Assembly (NCBI GenBank): GCA_027023025.1
Contig: JALVXB010000002.1
Coordinates: 1 to 64,000 of the forward strand
Direction of reading: 5' to 3'
Source: Caldisericaceae bacterium
GTDB lineage: Bacteria > Caldisericota > Caldisericia > Caldisericales > Caldisericaceae
DNA length: 64,000 nucleotides
Part shown: positions 41,401 to 50,890 of the stretch, in pieces
Position numbering within the stretch: position 1 is the stretch's first letter
Layout: each line of letters begins with the position of its first letter
Notes under the pieces: generated by a model
Seen by the model: the letters and a program-made list of their open reading frames with translations, nothing else
Told to the model about the DNA's origin: nothing
Database searches by the model: none
Made by a program: the position numbers and the translations under genes

Positions 41401-42624
41401 TTGGAAGAAAAATTTGACATTGTGGTCAAGAATGCAAAGTTAAGAAAAGGAGGTGGTAAATCTTTCAGTATTGCCGTAAAGGACGGAAAAGTTGCAAAAA
41501 TTTCAGAAGATGGTGATTTTAACGGAAAGGTTGTAATTGACGCAGAAGGTAATCTCGTTACTGAGTCATTTGTGAACACGCATTTACACCTGTGTAAGGT
41601 GTACACACTTGAGATGATGGATGAAGATGCATTGAAAGATTATCATGGGGAAACGATGGGAAAGGCGATGACTGCCATTGAACTTGCTGCGCGTATAAAG
41701 GAGCGCTACAATGCGGATTGGATTATTAAGAATGTAAGGAAGGCATTGAATCTTGCGGCGAGAAACGGTGTAACTCACATTCGTGCCTTTGCTGATGTAG
41801 ATAATAAAGCAAAATTAGAAGGAATTAAAGCGTTATTACAGGCAAAGGAAGAATATAAGGATGTAGTGGAATTACAGGTAGTAGCCTTTCCTCAAGACGG
41901 CGTTGTAAGGGAGCCTGGAGCTAAAGAACTCGTAGAAGAAGCTGTTAAGATGGGTGCTGATGTAGTGGGTGGTATTCCGTGGATAGAATATACTGAGGAG
42001 GACGAACAGGCGCATATTGATGCGATGTTTGAAATTGCGGAGAAGTACGACAAAGACATTTCTATGTTGGTAGACGATGCAGGAGATCCTACGCTTAAAA
42101 CACTCGAAATGCTCGCCGTAAAAACGATTAAAGAAGGGCGTTTTGGTAGAAGCCTTGCACACCATGCAAGAGCAATGCAACTCTATCCAGAGCCTTACTT
42201 CCAGAAGTTGGTAGCCTTGCTTAAAAAGGCGCAGATGGGTGTAGTAAGTGATCCTCATACTGGTCCATTGCATGCGCGTGTAAGAGAAATGCTTGCAGAA
42301 GGTGCGCTTGTGGTTCTTGGACAGGATGACATCTCTGATGCATACTATCCGTACGGAAGAAACAATATGTTGGAAGTAGTATTCTTAAATTCTCACTTGT
42401 TGTGGATGACCACGAAGCAGGATATGGAAAAACTTTACGATATGGTAACAGTAGATGCAGCTAAAGCAATGAATGTGAAGAATTTCGAACTGAAAGAAGG
42501 GAATTCTGCGAATTTCGTCGTACTTAAAGAAGACAGTATAAGGGAAGCCATCCGAAATCATGACGAACCGCTTTATGTGGTGAGTCACGGTAAGTTGGTT
42601 GATAAAGATAAATATAAAAATTAA
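41401..42624 (+). CDS. cytosine deaminase-like amidohydrolase with altered metal site
   Basis: 407 aa, TTG start after GGAGGTG. Overall order follows CodA-type cytosine deaminase: NTHLHL near residue 59, AHHARAM near 258, GQDDISDAYYPYGRNNML near 310. Where CodA has VHCDE (metal His and proton-shuttling Glu), this has MLVDD near residue 221, so one metal ligand and the catalytic Glu are replaced by Leu and Asp. It may act on a different cyclic amine or amide, or use another metal arrangement. Third gene of locus 2, between the Mo hydroxylase and the transporter. Confidence 0.75.
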   Translation: MEEKFDIVVKNAKLRKGGGKSFSIAVKDGKVAKISEDGDFNGKVVIDAEGNLVTESFVNTHLHLCKVYTLEMMDEDALKDYHGETMGKAMTAIELAARIKERYNADWIIKNVRKALNLAARNGVTHIRAFADVDNKAKLEGIKALLQAKEEYKDVVELQVVAFPQDGVVREPGAKELVEEAVKMGADVVGGIPWIEYTEEDEQAHIDAMFEIAEKYDKDISMLVDDAGDPTLKTLEMLAVKTIKEGRFGRSLAHHARAMQLYPEPYFQKLVALLKKAQMGVVSDPHTGPLHARVREMLAEGALVVLGQDDISDAYYPYGRNNMLEVVFLNSHLLWMTTKQDMEKLYDMVTVDAAKAMNVKNFELKEGNSANFVVLKEDSIREAIRNHDEPLYVVSHGKLVDKDKYKN

Positions 42625-42674
42625 TAAAAATTAATTCTTTAGTCTAAATTAAATTTAAGAAAGGAGGGTCTGAT

Positions 42675-43703
42675 ATGAAGAAGAAAGTATTAGCAATTTT
42701 ACTTGTGGTATTTATGGTTTCTGTTCTTTTTGCAGGTTGTTCTTCTGCGCAGAAGCCTCAACAGCAGAAACCTGCTGAACAGAAATCTACTGAAAAAGTG
42801 ATCAAGGTGGCAGCTGTTTACGCAACACCTATAGAGGAGCCCTGGGATGGGGCAATTCACAAAGCGTTGTTAAAAGCTAAAAAAGAGCTTGGAATCCAAT
42901 ACGATTGGACCGAAAATGTAGGATATGCTGACTTTGAAAAAGTTTTAAGAGAGTATGCTGACAAAGGGTATGATATTATTTTCGGTGATGCATTTGGCTC
43001 AGAAGACGCAGTGAGGCGCGTTGCAAAAGATTATCCAAAAATTGCCTTTGTATTTGGGTCAGGTGAAGGTCCAATGGATCCGAACCTTTCTGTGTTTGAC
43101 GACTGGATTCAAGAACCTGCGTATCTTTGTGGTTTAATTGCGGGAAAAATTACGAAGACTAACATTGTTGGCGTGGTGGCAGGTGTCCCAGTGCCAGAGG
43201 TAAATAGGATTGTTAACGCATTTATTTATGGTGTAAAGGAAGTTAATCCTAAAGCAAAAGTTCTTGTATCATTCATTGGAAGTTGGTTTAACCCTACTAA
43301 AGCAAAAGAAATGGCGCTTGCAGAAATTCAAAAGGGTGCTGATGTAATGTATGCTGAGAGGTACGGAGTAATTGATGCATGTAAAGAAAAACATGTTTAT
43401 GTTTTTGGTAATTTGCTTGACCAGCATTCTCTTGCGCCTAATTATGTTATTACGGGGCCGGTTTGGGATATGTGGCCTACCGTAAAGTATGTAATAGAAT
43501 CGGTCAAGAATGGAACATATCATGCGCAAGATTTGAGAGAGTGGTCCATGATGGCAAAAGGTGGTGCAAAACTTGCACCTTTCTATCAATTTAAGGATAA
43601 ATTACCTAAAGATGTGTTAGAGCTTGTTCAGAAAAAAGAGGAGGAAATAAAAGAAGGTAAGTTTAGAGTTCCTATTAACGAAGCTCCTCCGAAAAGTGGT
43701 TAA
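42675..43703 (+). CDS. BMP/PnrA-family substrate-binding lipoprotein (locus 2)
   Basis: 342 aa. Lipoprotein signal with lipobox LFAGC, Gln/Lys-rich linker, then a Med/BMP domain: EEPWDGAIHKAL, YADKGYDIIFGDAFG, IAFVFGSGEG. Paralogue of the locus 1 lipoprotein but quite divergent, which suggests a different ligand. AAGGAGGG precedes the ATG. No terminator separates it from the amidohydrolase gene 50 bases upstream. Confidence 0.9.
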   Translation: MKKKVLAILLVVFMVSVLFAGCSSAQKPQQQKPAEQKSTEKVIKVAAVYATPIEEPWDGAIHKALLKAKKELGIQYDWTENVGYADFEKVLREYADKGYDIIFGDAFGSEDAVRRVAKDYPKIAFVFGSGEGPMDPNLSVFDDWIQEPAYLCGLIAGKITKTNIVGVVAGVPVPEVNRIVNAFIYGVKEVNPKAKVLVSFIGSWFNPTKAKEMALAEIQKGADVMYAERYGVIDACKEKHVYVFGNLLDQHSLAPNYVITGPVWDMWPTVKYVIESVKNGTYHAQDLREWSMMAKGGAKLAPFYQFKDKLPKDVLELVQKKEEEIKEGKFRVPINEAPPKSG

Positions 43704-43725
43704 CTTTGAGGCTGTATAATTCTAC

Positions 43726-43759
43726 GGCACAGAGCAGAATGCTCTGTGCCAAATTTTTA
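43726..43759 (+). terminator. attenuating stem-loop after the second BMP lipoprotein gene
   Basis: GGCACAGAGCA (43726-43736), three-base loop, TGCTCTGTGCC (43740-43750), then AAATTTTT. Eleven perfect base pairs. Same position as the hairpin of locus 1 but different sequence. Confidence 0.8.
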
Positions 43760-43771
43760 TAAGGGGTGGAT

Positions 43772-45307
43772 ATGGAAAAAGAAAAAATTATTGAGATGCG
43801 TAATATCCGCAAAACTTTCTTAAACAATGTAGCGAATAATAACATTAACTTTGTAGTTTATAAAGGAGAGATCGTTTCACTTCTTGGAGAAAATGGTGCT
43901 GGTAAAACAACCTTAATGAAAATCCTCTATGGAATGTATACTAAAGATAGTGGAGAGATATTTGTTAATGGAAGAAAAGTGGAAATAAATTCCCCAAAGG
44001 ATGCTATTGCGCTTGGAATTGGTATGGTTCACCAGCACTTTACTCTCGTGAGGACACTTACAGTTTTGGAAAATGTTATACTTGGGCTGCCTTCTCCAAA
44101 AGGAATAAATCTTGACTTCGATTACGCAAGGAAAAGATTAGAAGAGATTATTCAGCGATACGGACTCGTCGTGAATCCTGATGCTAAAATCTGGCAATTA
44201 TCTGTGGGGGAAAGGCAAAGGGTTGAAATTATTAAAGCATTATATAGAAATATTAATGTTTTAATACTTGACGAACCTACAGCTGTATTAACCCCACAAG
44301 AAGTAGAGGAATTGTTCAAAACATTAAGAATTTTTAAGAAGGAAGGAAAAAGTATAGTTTTTATTTCTCATAAATTAGAAGAAGTAATGGAGATTAGTGA
44401 CCGTATCGTAATTTTAAGGAACGGAGTCGTTACGGGAGAGCGGAGAAAAGAAGAAACGAATGCCAGAGAACTTGCTCGTCTAATGGTAGGTAGGGAAGTA
44501 ATAGAAGTTTTAAGAGAAAAAACTTCAGTTACGAAAAGGTCTCCCTTATTAAAAGTCAAAGAATTGAAGGCTTTAAATGATAAAAACCTCGTTGCGCTAA
44601 AAGGTATTTCTTTCTCTGTTAACAAGGGTGAGATTTTGGGGGTTGCTGGAGTGGCAGGAAACGGACAAAGAGAACTTGAAGATGTAATTTGCGGTGTGCG
44701 AAAACCGATTAGTGGCCACATTTTCCTTGATAATGACGAGATATCTGGCAAATCTCCAAAGGAAATAATTAGGCTTGGTGTAGGAAGAATTCCTGAAGAC
44801 AGGATGGAGTCAGGCCTTATATTGGATTTGCCATTATATGAGAACCTCGTTATTGAATTCTACGATAAGCCACCTTTTTCTAAAGGAATGTTAATTGATT
44901 ATAAAAATATTAAAAGATTTGCTCAAAAGCTTATAAAGGAGTATCGAATCAAGACGGCAAGTATAGATGTTAAAACGAGAACTTTATCTGGAGGGAATTT
45001 GCAAAAAGTCATTTTAGCGCGTGTGCTTTCTCAATCTCCTAAGTTTATAATAGCCTCTCAGCCTACAAGAGGATTAGATGTGGGTGCTATGGAATATATT
45101 CATGAAAAACTATTAGAGGCTCGTAATAATGGTGCAGGGGTTTTGCTAATTTCTGAGGATTTACACGAAGTATTGAATCTCAGTGACAGAATTATGGTTA
45201 TGTACGAAGGTGAAATTATGGGTATTATAGATAGGTCGAAAGAAAAAGTTGACATTGAAGAGCTTGGTCTTATGATGGCAGGGGCGAAAAGGAGGAAAGT
45301 GTCATGA
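43772..45307 (+). CDS. nucleoside-type ABC transporter ATPase, duplicated domains (locus 2)
   Basis: 511 aa from the ATG at 43772, preceded by AAGGGGTGG (a GTG at 43766 overlaps this site). N-half: GENGAGKTT, LSVGERQRVEI, LILDEPTAV. C-half: GVAGNGQREL and LSGGNLQKV. RbsA-like, as in locus 1. The next gene starts in its stop codon (ATGA). Confidence 0.92.
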   Translation: MEKEKIIEMRNIRKTFLNNVANNNINFVVYKGEIVSLLGENGAGKTTLMKILYGMYTKDSGEIFVNGRKVEINSPKDAIALGIGMVHQHFTLVRTLTVLENVILGLPSPKGINLDFDYARKRLEEIIQRYGLVVNPDAKIWQLSVGERQRVEIIKALYRNINVLILDEPTAVLTPQEVEELFKTLRIFKKEGKSIVFISHKLEEVMEISDRIVILRNGVVTGERRKEETNARELARLMVGREVIEVLREKTSVTKRSPLLKVKELKALNDKNLVALKGISFSVNKGEILGVAGVAGNGQRELEDVICGVRKPISGHIFLDNDEISGKSPKEIIRLGVGRIPEDRMESGLILDLPLYENLVIEFYDKPPFSKGMLIDYKNIKRFAQKLIKEYRIKTASIDVKTRTLSGGNLQKVILARVLSQSPKFIIASQPTRGLDVGAMEYIHEKLLEARNNGAGVLLISEDLHEVLNLSDRIMVMYEGEIMGIIDRSKEKVDIEELGLMMAGAKRRKVS

Positions 45308-46374
45308 GTTGGCCTACAATAAAATTAGAAAAGCGTATGCCACCCCCCGTGTGGTTTCAAGTCCTTACACCTGTAATTGCGGTCTTTATTTCACTTCTTA
45401 TTTCGGCGGTATTTATTTTGATTCTTGGCAAGAACCCTTTAATAGCTTTTTATTACATACTTAAAGGTTCTATAGGAACATGGTTTGCGTTTAAGGAAAT
45501 GCTCGTTAAAGCAGCGCCTTTAATTCTTACAGGTGTCGCTGTTGCAATTGCATTTATAGCGAAGTATTGGAATATAGGTGCAGAAGGTCAGTTATATGCA
45601 GGTGCACTTGCAGCTACATGGATAGGTATGCTCAATTTACCACTTCCAAAGCCGGTCTACATACTTTTAGTTATTACTGTGGGCTTTATTGCTGGTGCAA
45701 TATGGTCAGGCATACCCGGTTATTTAAAAGCAAAGCTCAAAGTAGACGATGTAGTAACTACATTGCTTATGAATTACATTATGATTTATACAGTAAGTGC
45801 TTTACTGAATGGGCCGTGGAGAAATCCTGTAACTATGTATCCTTCTTCTACACCTATTGCACAAAATGCGAGATTTCCTATTATAATTCCGCGCTCCCGT
45901 GTGCATTTCGGTTTAATTATATCTTTACTTGCGGTTTTGTTTATGTACTTCCTCGTCAGGAAAACAAAACTTGGTTTTGAAATAAGAGCAACGGGAGCAA
46001 ACCCTTCTGCTGCTAGATTTCTTGGAATTGATACGATTAAGTCTATCATAGTTATATCAATAATAAGTGGAGGAATAGCAGGACTTGCTGGTGTAGGGGA
46101 AGTTGCAGGTGTTCATTATCACCTGATAAGTGGTTTATCACCCGGATATGGTTACAGCGGAATAATAATAGCAATGCTTGGAAGATTGAATTCAATAGGT
46201 GTGTTACTTGCTGCAATTTACTTTGCAATTATTATAAATGGAGCTCAATTTATGAGTATTACTTTAAATATACCTTCTTATATAGCTACCGTAATCCAGG
46301 GAATTACACTTATCGTTATGCTTGCTATGCTTCTATTATTTGAGTATCGAATAAAGATAGGGAGGTCGAAATGA
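45304..46374 (+). CDS. ABC transporter permease 1 (nucleoside type, locus 2)
   Basis: 356 aa, hydrophobic throughout, with YWNIGAEGQLYAGA and GANPSAARFLG as in BMP-linked permeases. Overlaps its neighbours by four bases on both sides. Confidence 0.9.
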   Translation: MSWPTIKLEKRMPPPVWFQVLTPVIAVFISLLISAVFILILGKNPLIAFYYILKGSIGTWFAFKEMLVKAAPLILTGVAVAIAFIAKYWNIGAEGQLYAGALAATWIGMLNLPLPKPVYILLVITVGFIAGAIWSGIPGYLKAKLKVDDVVTTLLMNYIMIYTVSALLNGPWRNPVTMYPSSTPIAQNARFPIIIPRSRVHFGLIISLLAVLFMYFLVRKTKLGFEIRATGANPSAARFLGIDTIKSIIVISIISGGIAGLAGVGEVAGVHYHLISGLSPGYGYSGIIIAMLGRLNSIGVLLAAIYFAIIINGAQFMSITLNIPSYIATVIQGITLIVMLAMLLLFEYRIKIGRSK

Positions 46375-47309
46375 ATACCGGATTTTGGACTCTAACATTC
46401 TGGGTTGGATTTCTTGCCGCCACGGTCAGGATGGCTACCCCTTTAATTATTGCTACCCTTGGAGAAACTTTTGCTGAGCGTTCCGGCGTTCTTAATTTGG
46501 GTATAGAAGGAATGATGATATTTGGAGCGTTAGCGGGGTTTCTGACGACATACTTTACGAAAAGTTTGTGGCTCGGCGTATTAGTTGCTACTTTATCTGG
46601 GATAGCATTTGGCTGGCTGATGGCTTTTTTAACGGTTACTCTAACACTTAGCCAGCATGTTTCTGGGTTGGGAATTACTATATTCGCTAGTGGATTGGCT
46701 TATTATACATATAGGGCTGCAATTGGTTCTCCTACTGTGCCTCCCACGATAAAAGCTTTTTCAACTCTTAAGATCCCCCTACTCTGGAAAATTCCCATTA
46801 TAGGGCCTATATTGTTTGATCAATATGCAATTACTTACATTGGAATTCTTCTCGTTCCGCTTGCAGGTTATTTAATTTACAAAACGACATTTGGATTATC
46901 ACTCCGTGCAGTTGGTGAAAATCCTGAGGCAGCAGATGCGATGGGTATAAATGTTTACAGAATTCGTTACACAGCGCTTATTATAGCTGGGGGTCTTGCA
47001 GGCTTGTCAGGTGCATTTTTTACTCTTGCAGAATTTAACATGTTCTTGTACGACATCGTTGCAGGTAGAGGATGGGTAGCGATAGCGCTCGTTATTTTTG
47101 CAAATTGGATACCGTCTAAAGTTTTATGGGGTGCTTTGTTCTTTGGCAGTATAGACGCCATCGGTTTGAGATTACAGGGTACTGCTATTAAAGTGCCGTT
47201 TCAAGTATATTTAATGCTTCCGTATATTTTTACTATTATTGTACTTATACTTATTGCAAGGAATGCATCTTATCCGTCTGCCTTGCTTAAACCATACAGA
47301 AGAGAATGA
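46371..47309 (+). CDS. ABC transporter permease 2 (nucleoside type, locus 2)
   Basis: 312 aa, hydrophobic. GETFAERSGVLNLGIEGMM and ENPEAADAMGINVYRIRY mirror the second permease of locus 1. Last gene of locus 2. Confidence 0.9.
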   Translation: MNTGFWTLTFWVGFLAATVRMATPLIIATLGETFAERSGVLNLGIEGMMIFGALAGFLTTYFTKSLWLGVLVATLSGIAFGWLMAFLTVTLTLSQHVSGLGITIFASGLAYYTYRAAIGSPTVPPTIKAFSTLKIPLLWKIPIIGPILFDQYAITYIGILLVPLAGYLIYKTTFGLSLRAVGENPEAADAMGINVYRIRYTALIIAGGLAGLSGAFFTLAEFNMFLYDIVAGRGWVAIALVIFANWIPSKVLWGALFFGSIDAIGLRLQGTAIKVPFQVYLMLPYIFTIIVLILIARNASYPSALLKPYRRE

Positions 47310-47328
47310 AATATATAGCAATAAACTA

Positions 47329-47356
47329 TTGACATGAGGGTTGATTTTCTTAAACT
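47329..47356 (+). promoter_or_regulatory. possible promoter of the decarboxylase operon
   Basis: TTGACA at 47329-47334, 16-base spacer, TAAACT at 47351-47356. The -35 is perfect but the -10 is only a 4/6 match. Confidence 0.35.
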
Positions 47357-47394
47357 TTAATATATTTTTATCACAAAATCTACGGGAGGAATAA

Positions 47395-48942
47395 ATGGAT
47401 GCACATAAATTAGTTGAACAATTGGAAGAAAAAAAGAAACAGATCTATGCTCAGGGGGGGGAGAAAGCAATATCAAAACAGCACGCAAAAGGAAGACTTA
47501 CGGCGAGAGAACGCATTGACTTACTCGTTGATCCTGGTTCTTTTGAAGAGTTTGATATGTTTGTAAAAACTCGGTCTACCTACTTTGGGCTTGATAAAAA
47601 GAACATTCCTGCAGATGGAGTTGTAACAGGTCTTGCTACGGTAAATGGCAGAAGAATTGCTCTTTATGCTCAGGACTTTACTGTGGTAGGTGGTTCGCTG
47701 GGGGAAATGCATGCCCTAAAGATTGCTAAAATGCAAGATATGGCGATGAAACTCGGCATTCCGTTTATTGGGATGAATGATTCCGGGGGAGCTCGTATCC
47801 AGGAAGGTGTTGACTCTCTCAGGGGATATGGGGAAATTTTCATAAGAAATGTTCGGGCATCTGGTGTAATTCCACAAATCTCTCTTGCTATGGGGCCTAC
47901 GGCTGGAGGTGCAGTTTACTCTCCTGCCATGATGGACTTTATAATTATGACGAAGCACGCAATGATGTATATAACTGGACCCGAAGTGGTCAAGGCTGTC
48001 ACTGGAGAAGTCGTTTCTCACGAGGACTTAGGTGGTGGCCTCGTGCATAACCAAAAAAGTGGAGTAGCTCATTTCCTTGCTGAAGACGACAAGGAAGCAA
48101 TTGAGAAGCTTAAAATCCTACTGTCTTATTTGCCGGATAATTACTTGCAGACTCCTCCTTTTGTAGAAACTGGCGATTCTGTAGAGCGTGAAATTCCTGA
48201 ATTGATAGATCTCGTACCTACAGACCCAAATAAAGGTTACGATGTAAAAGAAGTAATCAAAGCAGTTTTAGACAATGGTGATTTTTTTGAGGTCCAGGAA
48301 CTATACGCACAAAATGCCGTGGTTGGTTTTGGAAGGATTGGTGGTAATGTAGTTGGTGTAGTTGCGAACCAGGCAAGGTATCTCGCTGGGGTATTGGATA
48401 TAAACTCTTCTGATAAAATTGCGCGGTTTGTGAGATTCTGTGACGCGTTCAATATTCCATTAATCACTTTTGTTGACACTCCTGGATATCTTCCTGGCGT
48501 CGCACAGGAGCACGGCGGTGTTATAAGGCATGGTGCTAAAGTCCTTTACGCTTATTCTGAGGCCACAGTTCCAAAAATTACTGTGATTTTAAGGAAATCT
48601 TACGGTGGAGCATACATTGCAATGTGTTCTCGTCATTTGGGTGCAGATGCCGTCTTTGCGTTTCCACAAGCAGAGATTGCTGTTATGGGAGCAGAAGGTG
48701 CTGCGAATATTATATTTAGAAAGGAAATTAAAGCTGCAGAGGACCCGGATAAATTAAGAGCGGAAAAAATTGAAGAATATCGTAAAGAATTTGCAAATCC
48801 GTATAGAGCAGCCGAAAGGGGTTACATTGACGATGTAATAAATCCCAAAGATACTAGAAAAATTGTTGCAAAGACTCTTAATTACTTAAGAAGTAAGAGT
48901 GAGTCAATGCCAGAAAAGAAACACGGCAATATTCCACTATAA
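47395..48942 (+). CDS. mmdA: methylmalonyl-CoA decarboxylase / acyl-CoA carboxylase carboxyltransferase subunit
   Basis: 515 aa, typical of MmdA/PccB. KGRLTARERIDLLVDPGSFEE near the N-terminus opens a family signature, with NDSGGARIQEG and GPTAGGAVYSPA in the N-domain and KSYGGAYIAM in the C-domain. Transfers the carboxyl group between an acyl-CoA and carrier biotin. The following OadG-like, biotin-carrier and MmdB genes make it the alpha subunit of a sodium-pumping decarboxylase and not a biosynthetic carboxylase, as no biotin carboxylase is present. GGGAGG precedes the ATG. Confidence 0.92.
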   Translation: MDAHKLVEQLEEKKKQIYAQGGEKAISKQHAKGRLTARERIDLLVDPGSFEEFDMFVKTRSTYFGLDKKNIPADGVVTGLATVNGRRIALYAQDFTVVGGSLGEMHALKIAKMQDMAMKLGIPFIGMNDSGGARIQEGVDSLRGYGEIFIRNVRASGVIPQISLAMGPTAGGAVYSPAMMDFIIMTKHAMMYITGPEVVKAVTGEVVSHEDLGGGLVHNQKSGVAHFLAEDDKEAIEKLKILLSYLPDNYLQTPPFVETGDSVEREIPELIDLVPTDPNKGYDVKEVIKAVLDNGDFFEVQELYAQNAVVGFGRIGGNVVGVVANQARYLAGVLDINSSDKIARFVRFCDAFNIPLITFVDTPGYLPGVAQEHGGVIRHGAKVLYAYSEATVPKITVILRKSYGGAYIAMCSRHLGADAVFAFPQAEIAVMGAEGAANIIFRKEIKAAEDPDKLRAEKIEEYRKEFANPYRAAERGYIDDVINPKDTRKIVAKTLNYLRSKSESMPEKKHGNIPL

Positions 48943-48957
48943 TAGGTGATTAGATAA

Positions 48958-49284
48958 ATGAACATACACGAGCTCAATCAAGGTATACTTTTAGGTCTAA
49001 TGGCAATGGTGGGCGTTTTCATAGTGCTTGCCTTGATAGGTCTGATTCTATATGCATTTGAACTTTTGCTTTATAAGAAAGAGGAAAAAGGGATAGATAC
49101 CGGCCGCCCAAAAGTTGAAGTAGAAGAAGGGATACCTAAGAAAGTAGTTGCAGCAATAGTATCTGCGATATATGCAAAGCAGTATATACCAGTAAGTATA
49201 TCGACCAGAATAACTATTAGACATAAAAAAAAGAATTCAGTTTATAAGAAAATAAAGGAGAAGAGGTGGAAAAACAATGGTTAA
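48958..49284 (+). CDS. OadG/MmdD-like small membrane subunit of the decarboxylase
   Basis: 108 aa. One N-terminal membrane helix (residues about 12-35), then a charged region ending in a very basic tail. This is the gamma/delta subunit that anchors alpha and carrier to the membrane beta subunit. It overlaps the biotin-carrier gene by eight bases. The family is poorly conserved, so the call leans on position and topology. Confidence 0.75.
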   Translation: MNIHELNQGILLGLMAMVGVFIVLALIGLILYAFELLLYKKEEKGIDTGRPKVEVEEGIPKKVVAAIVSAIYAKQYIPVSISTRITIRHKKKNSVYKKIKEKRWKNNG

Positions 49285-49699
49285 AAAGTTTAAAGTAAAG
49301 GTGAATGGGGAAGAATTTAATGTCGAAGTAGAAGAAGTAGTAGAGGGCTCTGCTATGTCTAACCCGAGTGGTAAAGTTGCTGAACCTTCTACTACTGTAA
49401 GGGAAGTAGCAGAAGTGCCGAAGTCAGGTGAAGGAAAGACGGCACAAAGTAGTACTTCAGATAGAAGAGGGGGGGATATATCTGGAAAGAAGGTAGTTTC
49501 AGCCCCGTTGCCCGGGAAAATTATCTCAGTAAATGTTAAAAAAGGCGACTTCGTTAAAAAAGGCGATTTATTGCTCATATTGGAAGCAATGAAAATGGAA
49601 AACGAAATTTTTGCTTCTACTGACGGAAAGATCGTCGATATATTAGTTTCACCGGGTGATTATGTTTCTACTGGCGATAAAATGATCGTAATGGAGTAG
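49277..49699 (+). CDS. biotin carrier subunit of the decarboxylase
   Basis: 140 aa. A short N-terminal region, a low-complexity Ser/Thr/Pro/Gly linker (about residues 25-70) and a biotinyl domain with EAMKMENEI, whose Lys is the biotin attachment site. A substrate for BirA at 37599-38288. It shuttles CO2 from the alpha to the membrane beta subunit. Confidence 0.92.
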   Translation: MVKKFKVKVNGEEFNVEVEEVVEGSAMSNPSGKVAEPSTTVREVAEVPKSGEGKTAQSSTSDRRGGDISGKKVVSAPLPGKIISVNVKKGDFVKKGDLLLILEAMKMENEIFASTDGKIVDILVSPGDYVSTGDKMIVME

Positions 49700-49703
49700 T
49701 TTT

Positions 49704-50828
49704 ATGTCTGATATAATTATCCAACTTGCAAAGCAAAGTGGTTTTTACCTTATTACATGGAAAGAGATCGTAATGATCTGTATAGGACTATTGCTTATAT
49801 ACCTTGCTATATACAAGCAATCTGAGCCATTACTTCTTTTGCCTATTGGTTTTGGATGTATTTTAACGAATCTTCCTTTGTCTGGTTTAATGAGTTCTCA
49901 TCCGGTAGGTTTATTTTATTTTCTTTATAAGTATGGGGTTTCTACAGAAATCTTTCCTTTGTTGATATTTATGGGAGTAGGTGCAATGACGGATTTTGGT
50001 CCTTTAATTGCAAACCCTTGGACTATTTTGCTTGGAGCTGCTGCGCAATTTGGAGTGTTCCTTGCATTGATCGTTTCGTTACTTTTGGGATTTAGCTTGA
50101 AGCAATCAGCGTCAATTGCTATTATCGGAGGTGCTGATGGTCCTACCTCGATTTATACTGCCGTAAAACTTGCACCGCAACTCTTAGGCGCTATCGCCGT
50201 TGCTGCTTATACTTATATGTCTTTAGTGCCAATTATACAACCTCCCATAATGAAGTGGATTACTACTAAGAAAGAGCGCAGTGTGGTGATGGAACAGTTA
50301 CGGCCTGTTTCAAAACTCGAGAAGATACTATTTCCTATTGTAGTTACGATTATTATCAGTCTTTTATTTCCTGCGGTGGCCCCACTTATTGGAATGCTTA
50401 TGTTAGGAAACTTATTTAGGGAATCTGGTGTTGTAGAAAGATTATCTCATACTGCTGCAAACGAACTTATTAACATTACGACAATTTTACTTGCAACTAC
50501 CGTTGGCGGAACGATGAGAGCAGAATCTTTTCTTACTCTTCAGACATTGGAAATTATAGGATTAGGAATTATTGCATTTGGCGGAAGTACTCTGGGTGGC
50601 GTTCTGTTAGGAAAACTTTATTACTATTTAAGTGGTGGCAAAATAAATCCTTTGATAGGCTCTGCGGGTGTTTCTGCTGTACCAATGGCAGCTCGTGTTT
50701 CACAAAAAGTGGGACAAGAAGAGAACCCTGGTAACTTTTTGTTGATGCACGCTATGGGGCCTAATGTTGCTGGTGTTATTGGAACTGCTGTGGTAGCTGG
50801 TATTATGATTTCTATGCTCGCACATTGA
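49704..50828 (+). CDS. mmdB: sodium-pumping decarboxylase beta subunit
   Basis: 374 aa, about nine to eleven membrane segments. [16 protein letters not shown]-type and [12 protein letters not shown] motifs with conserved Asp residues match OadB/MmdB/GcdB, which couple carboxybiotin decarboxylation to Na+ export. Substrate may be methylmalonyl-CoA, oxaloacetate or glutaconyl-CoA; the alpha subunit favours methylmalonyl-CoA. Confidence 0.92.
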   Translation: MSDIIIQLAKQSGFYLITWKEIVMICIGLLLIYLAIYKQSEPLLLLPIGFGCILTNLPLSGLMSSHPVGLFYFLYKYGVSTEIFPLLIFMGVGAMTDFGPLIANPWTILLGAAAQFGVFLALIVSLLLGFSLKQSASIAIIGGADGPTSIYTAVKLAPQLLGAIAVAAYTYMSLVPIIQPPIMKWITTKKERSVVMEQLRPVSKLEKILFPIVVTIIISLLFPAVAPLIGMLMLGNLFRESGVVERLSHTAANELINITTILLATTVGGTMRAESFLTLQTLEIIGLGIIAFGGSTLGGVLLGKLYYYLSGGKINPLIGSAGVSAVPMAARVSQKVGQEENPGNFLLMHAMGPNVAGVIGTAVVAGIMISMLAH

Positions 50829-50864
50829 TACTTTATTAATTAATGGTGACTTCTTATTAAAATT

Positions 50865-50890
50865 ACGGGCAGTTTAAACTGCCCGTTTTT
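50865..50890. terminator. bidirectional terminator between mmdB and pyk
   Basis: A perfect 22-bp palindrome, ACGGGCAGTTT followed by its exact complement AAACTGCCCGT (50865-50886), with a T-run on the plus strand and a weaker one on the minus strand. It lies between convergent genes. Confidence 0.88.

Noticed and set aside
43766-43771. GTG as start of the locus 2 ABC ATPase
   Set aside because: It overlaps the Shine-Dalgarno; the ATG at 43772 is correctly spaced. The same reasoning was used at 29038, 30511 and 38511.
48958-49284. Possible frameshift in the OadG-like gene because of its very basic tail
   Set aside because: The gene overlaps its neighbour normally and the tail fits a short poorly conserved family; no better frame continues.
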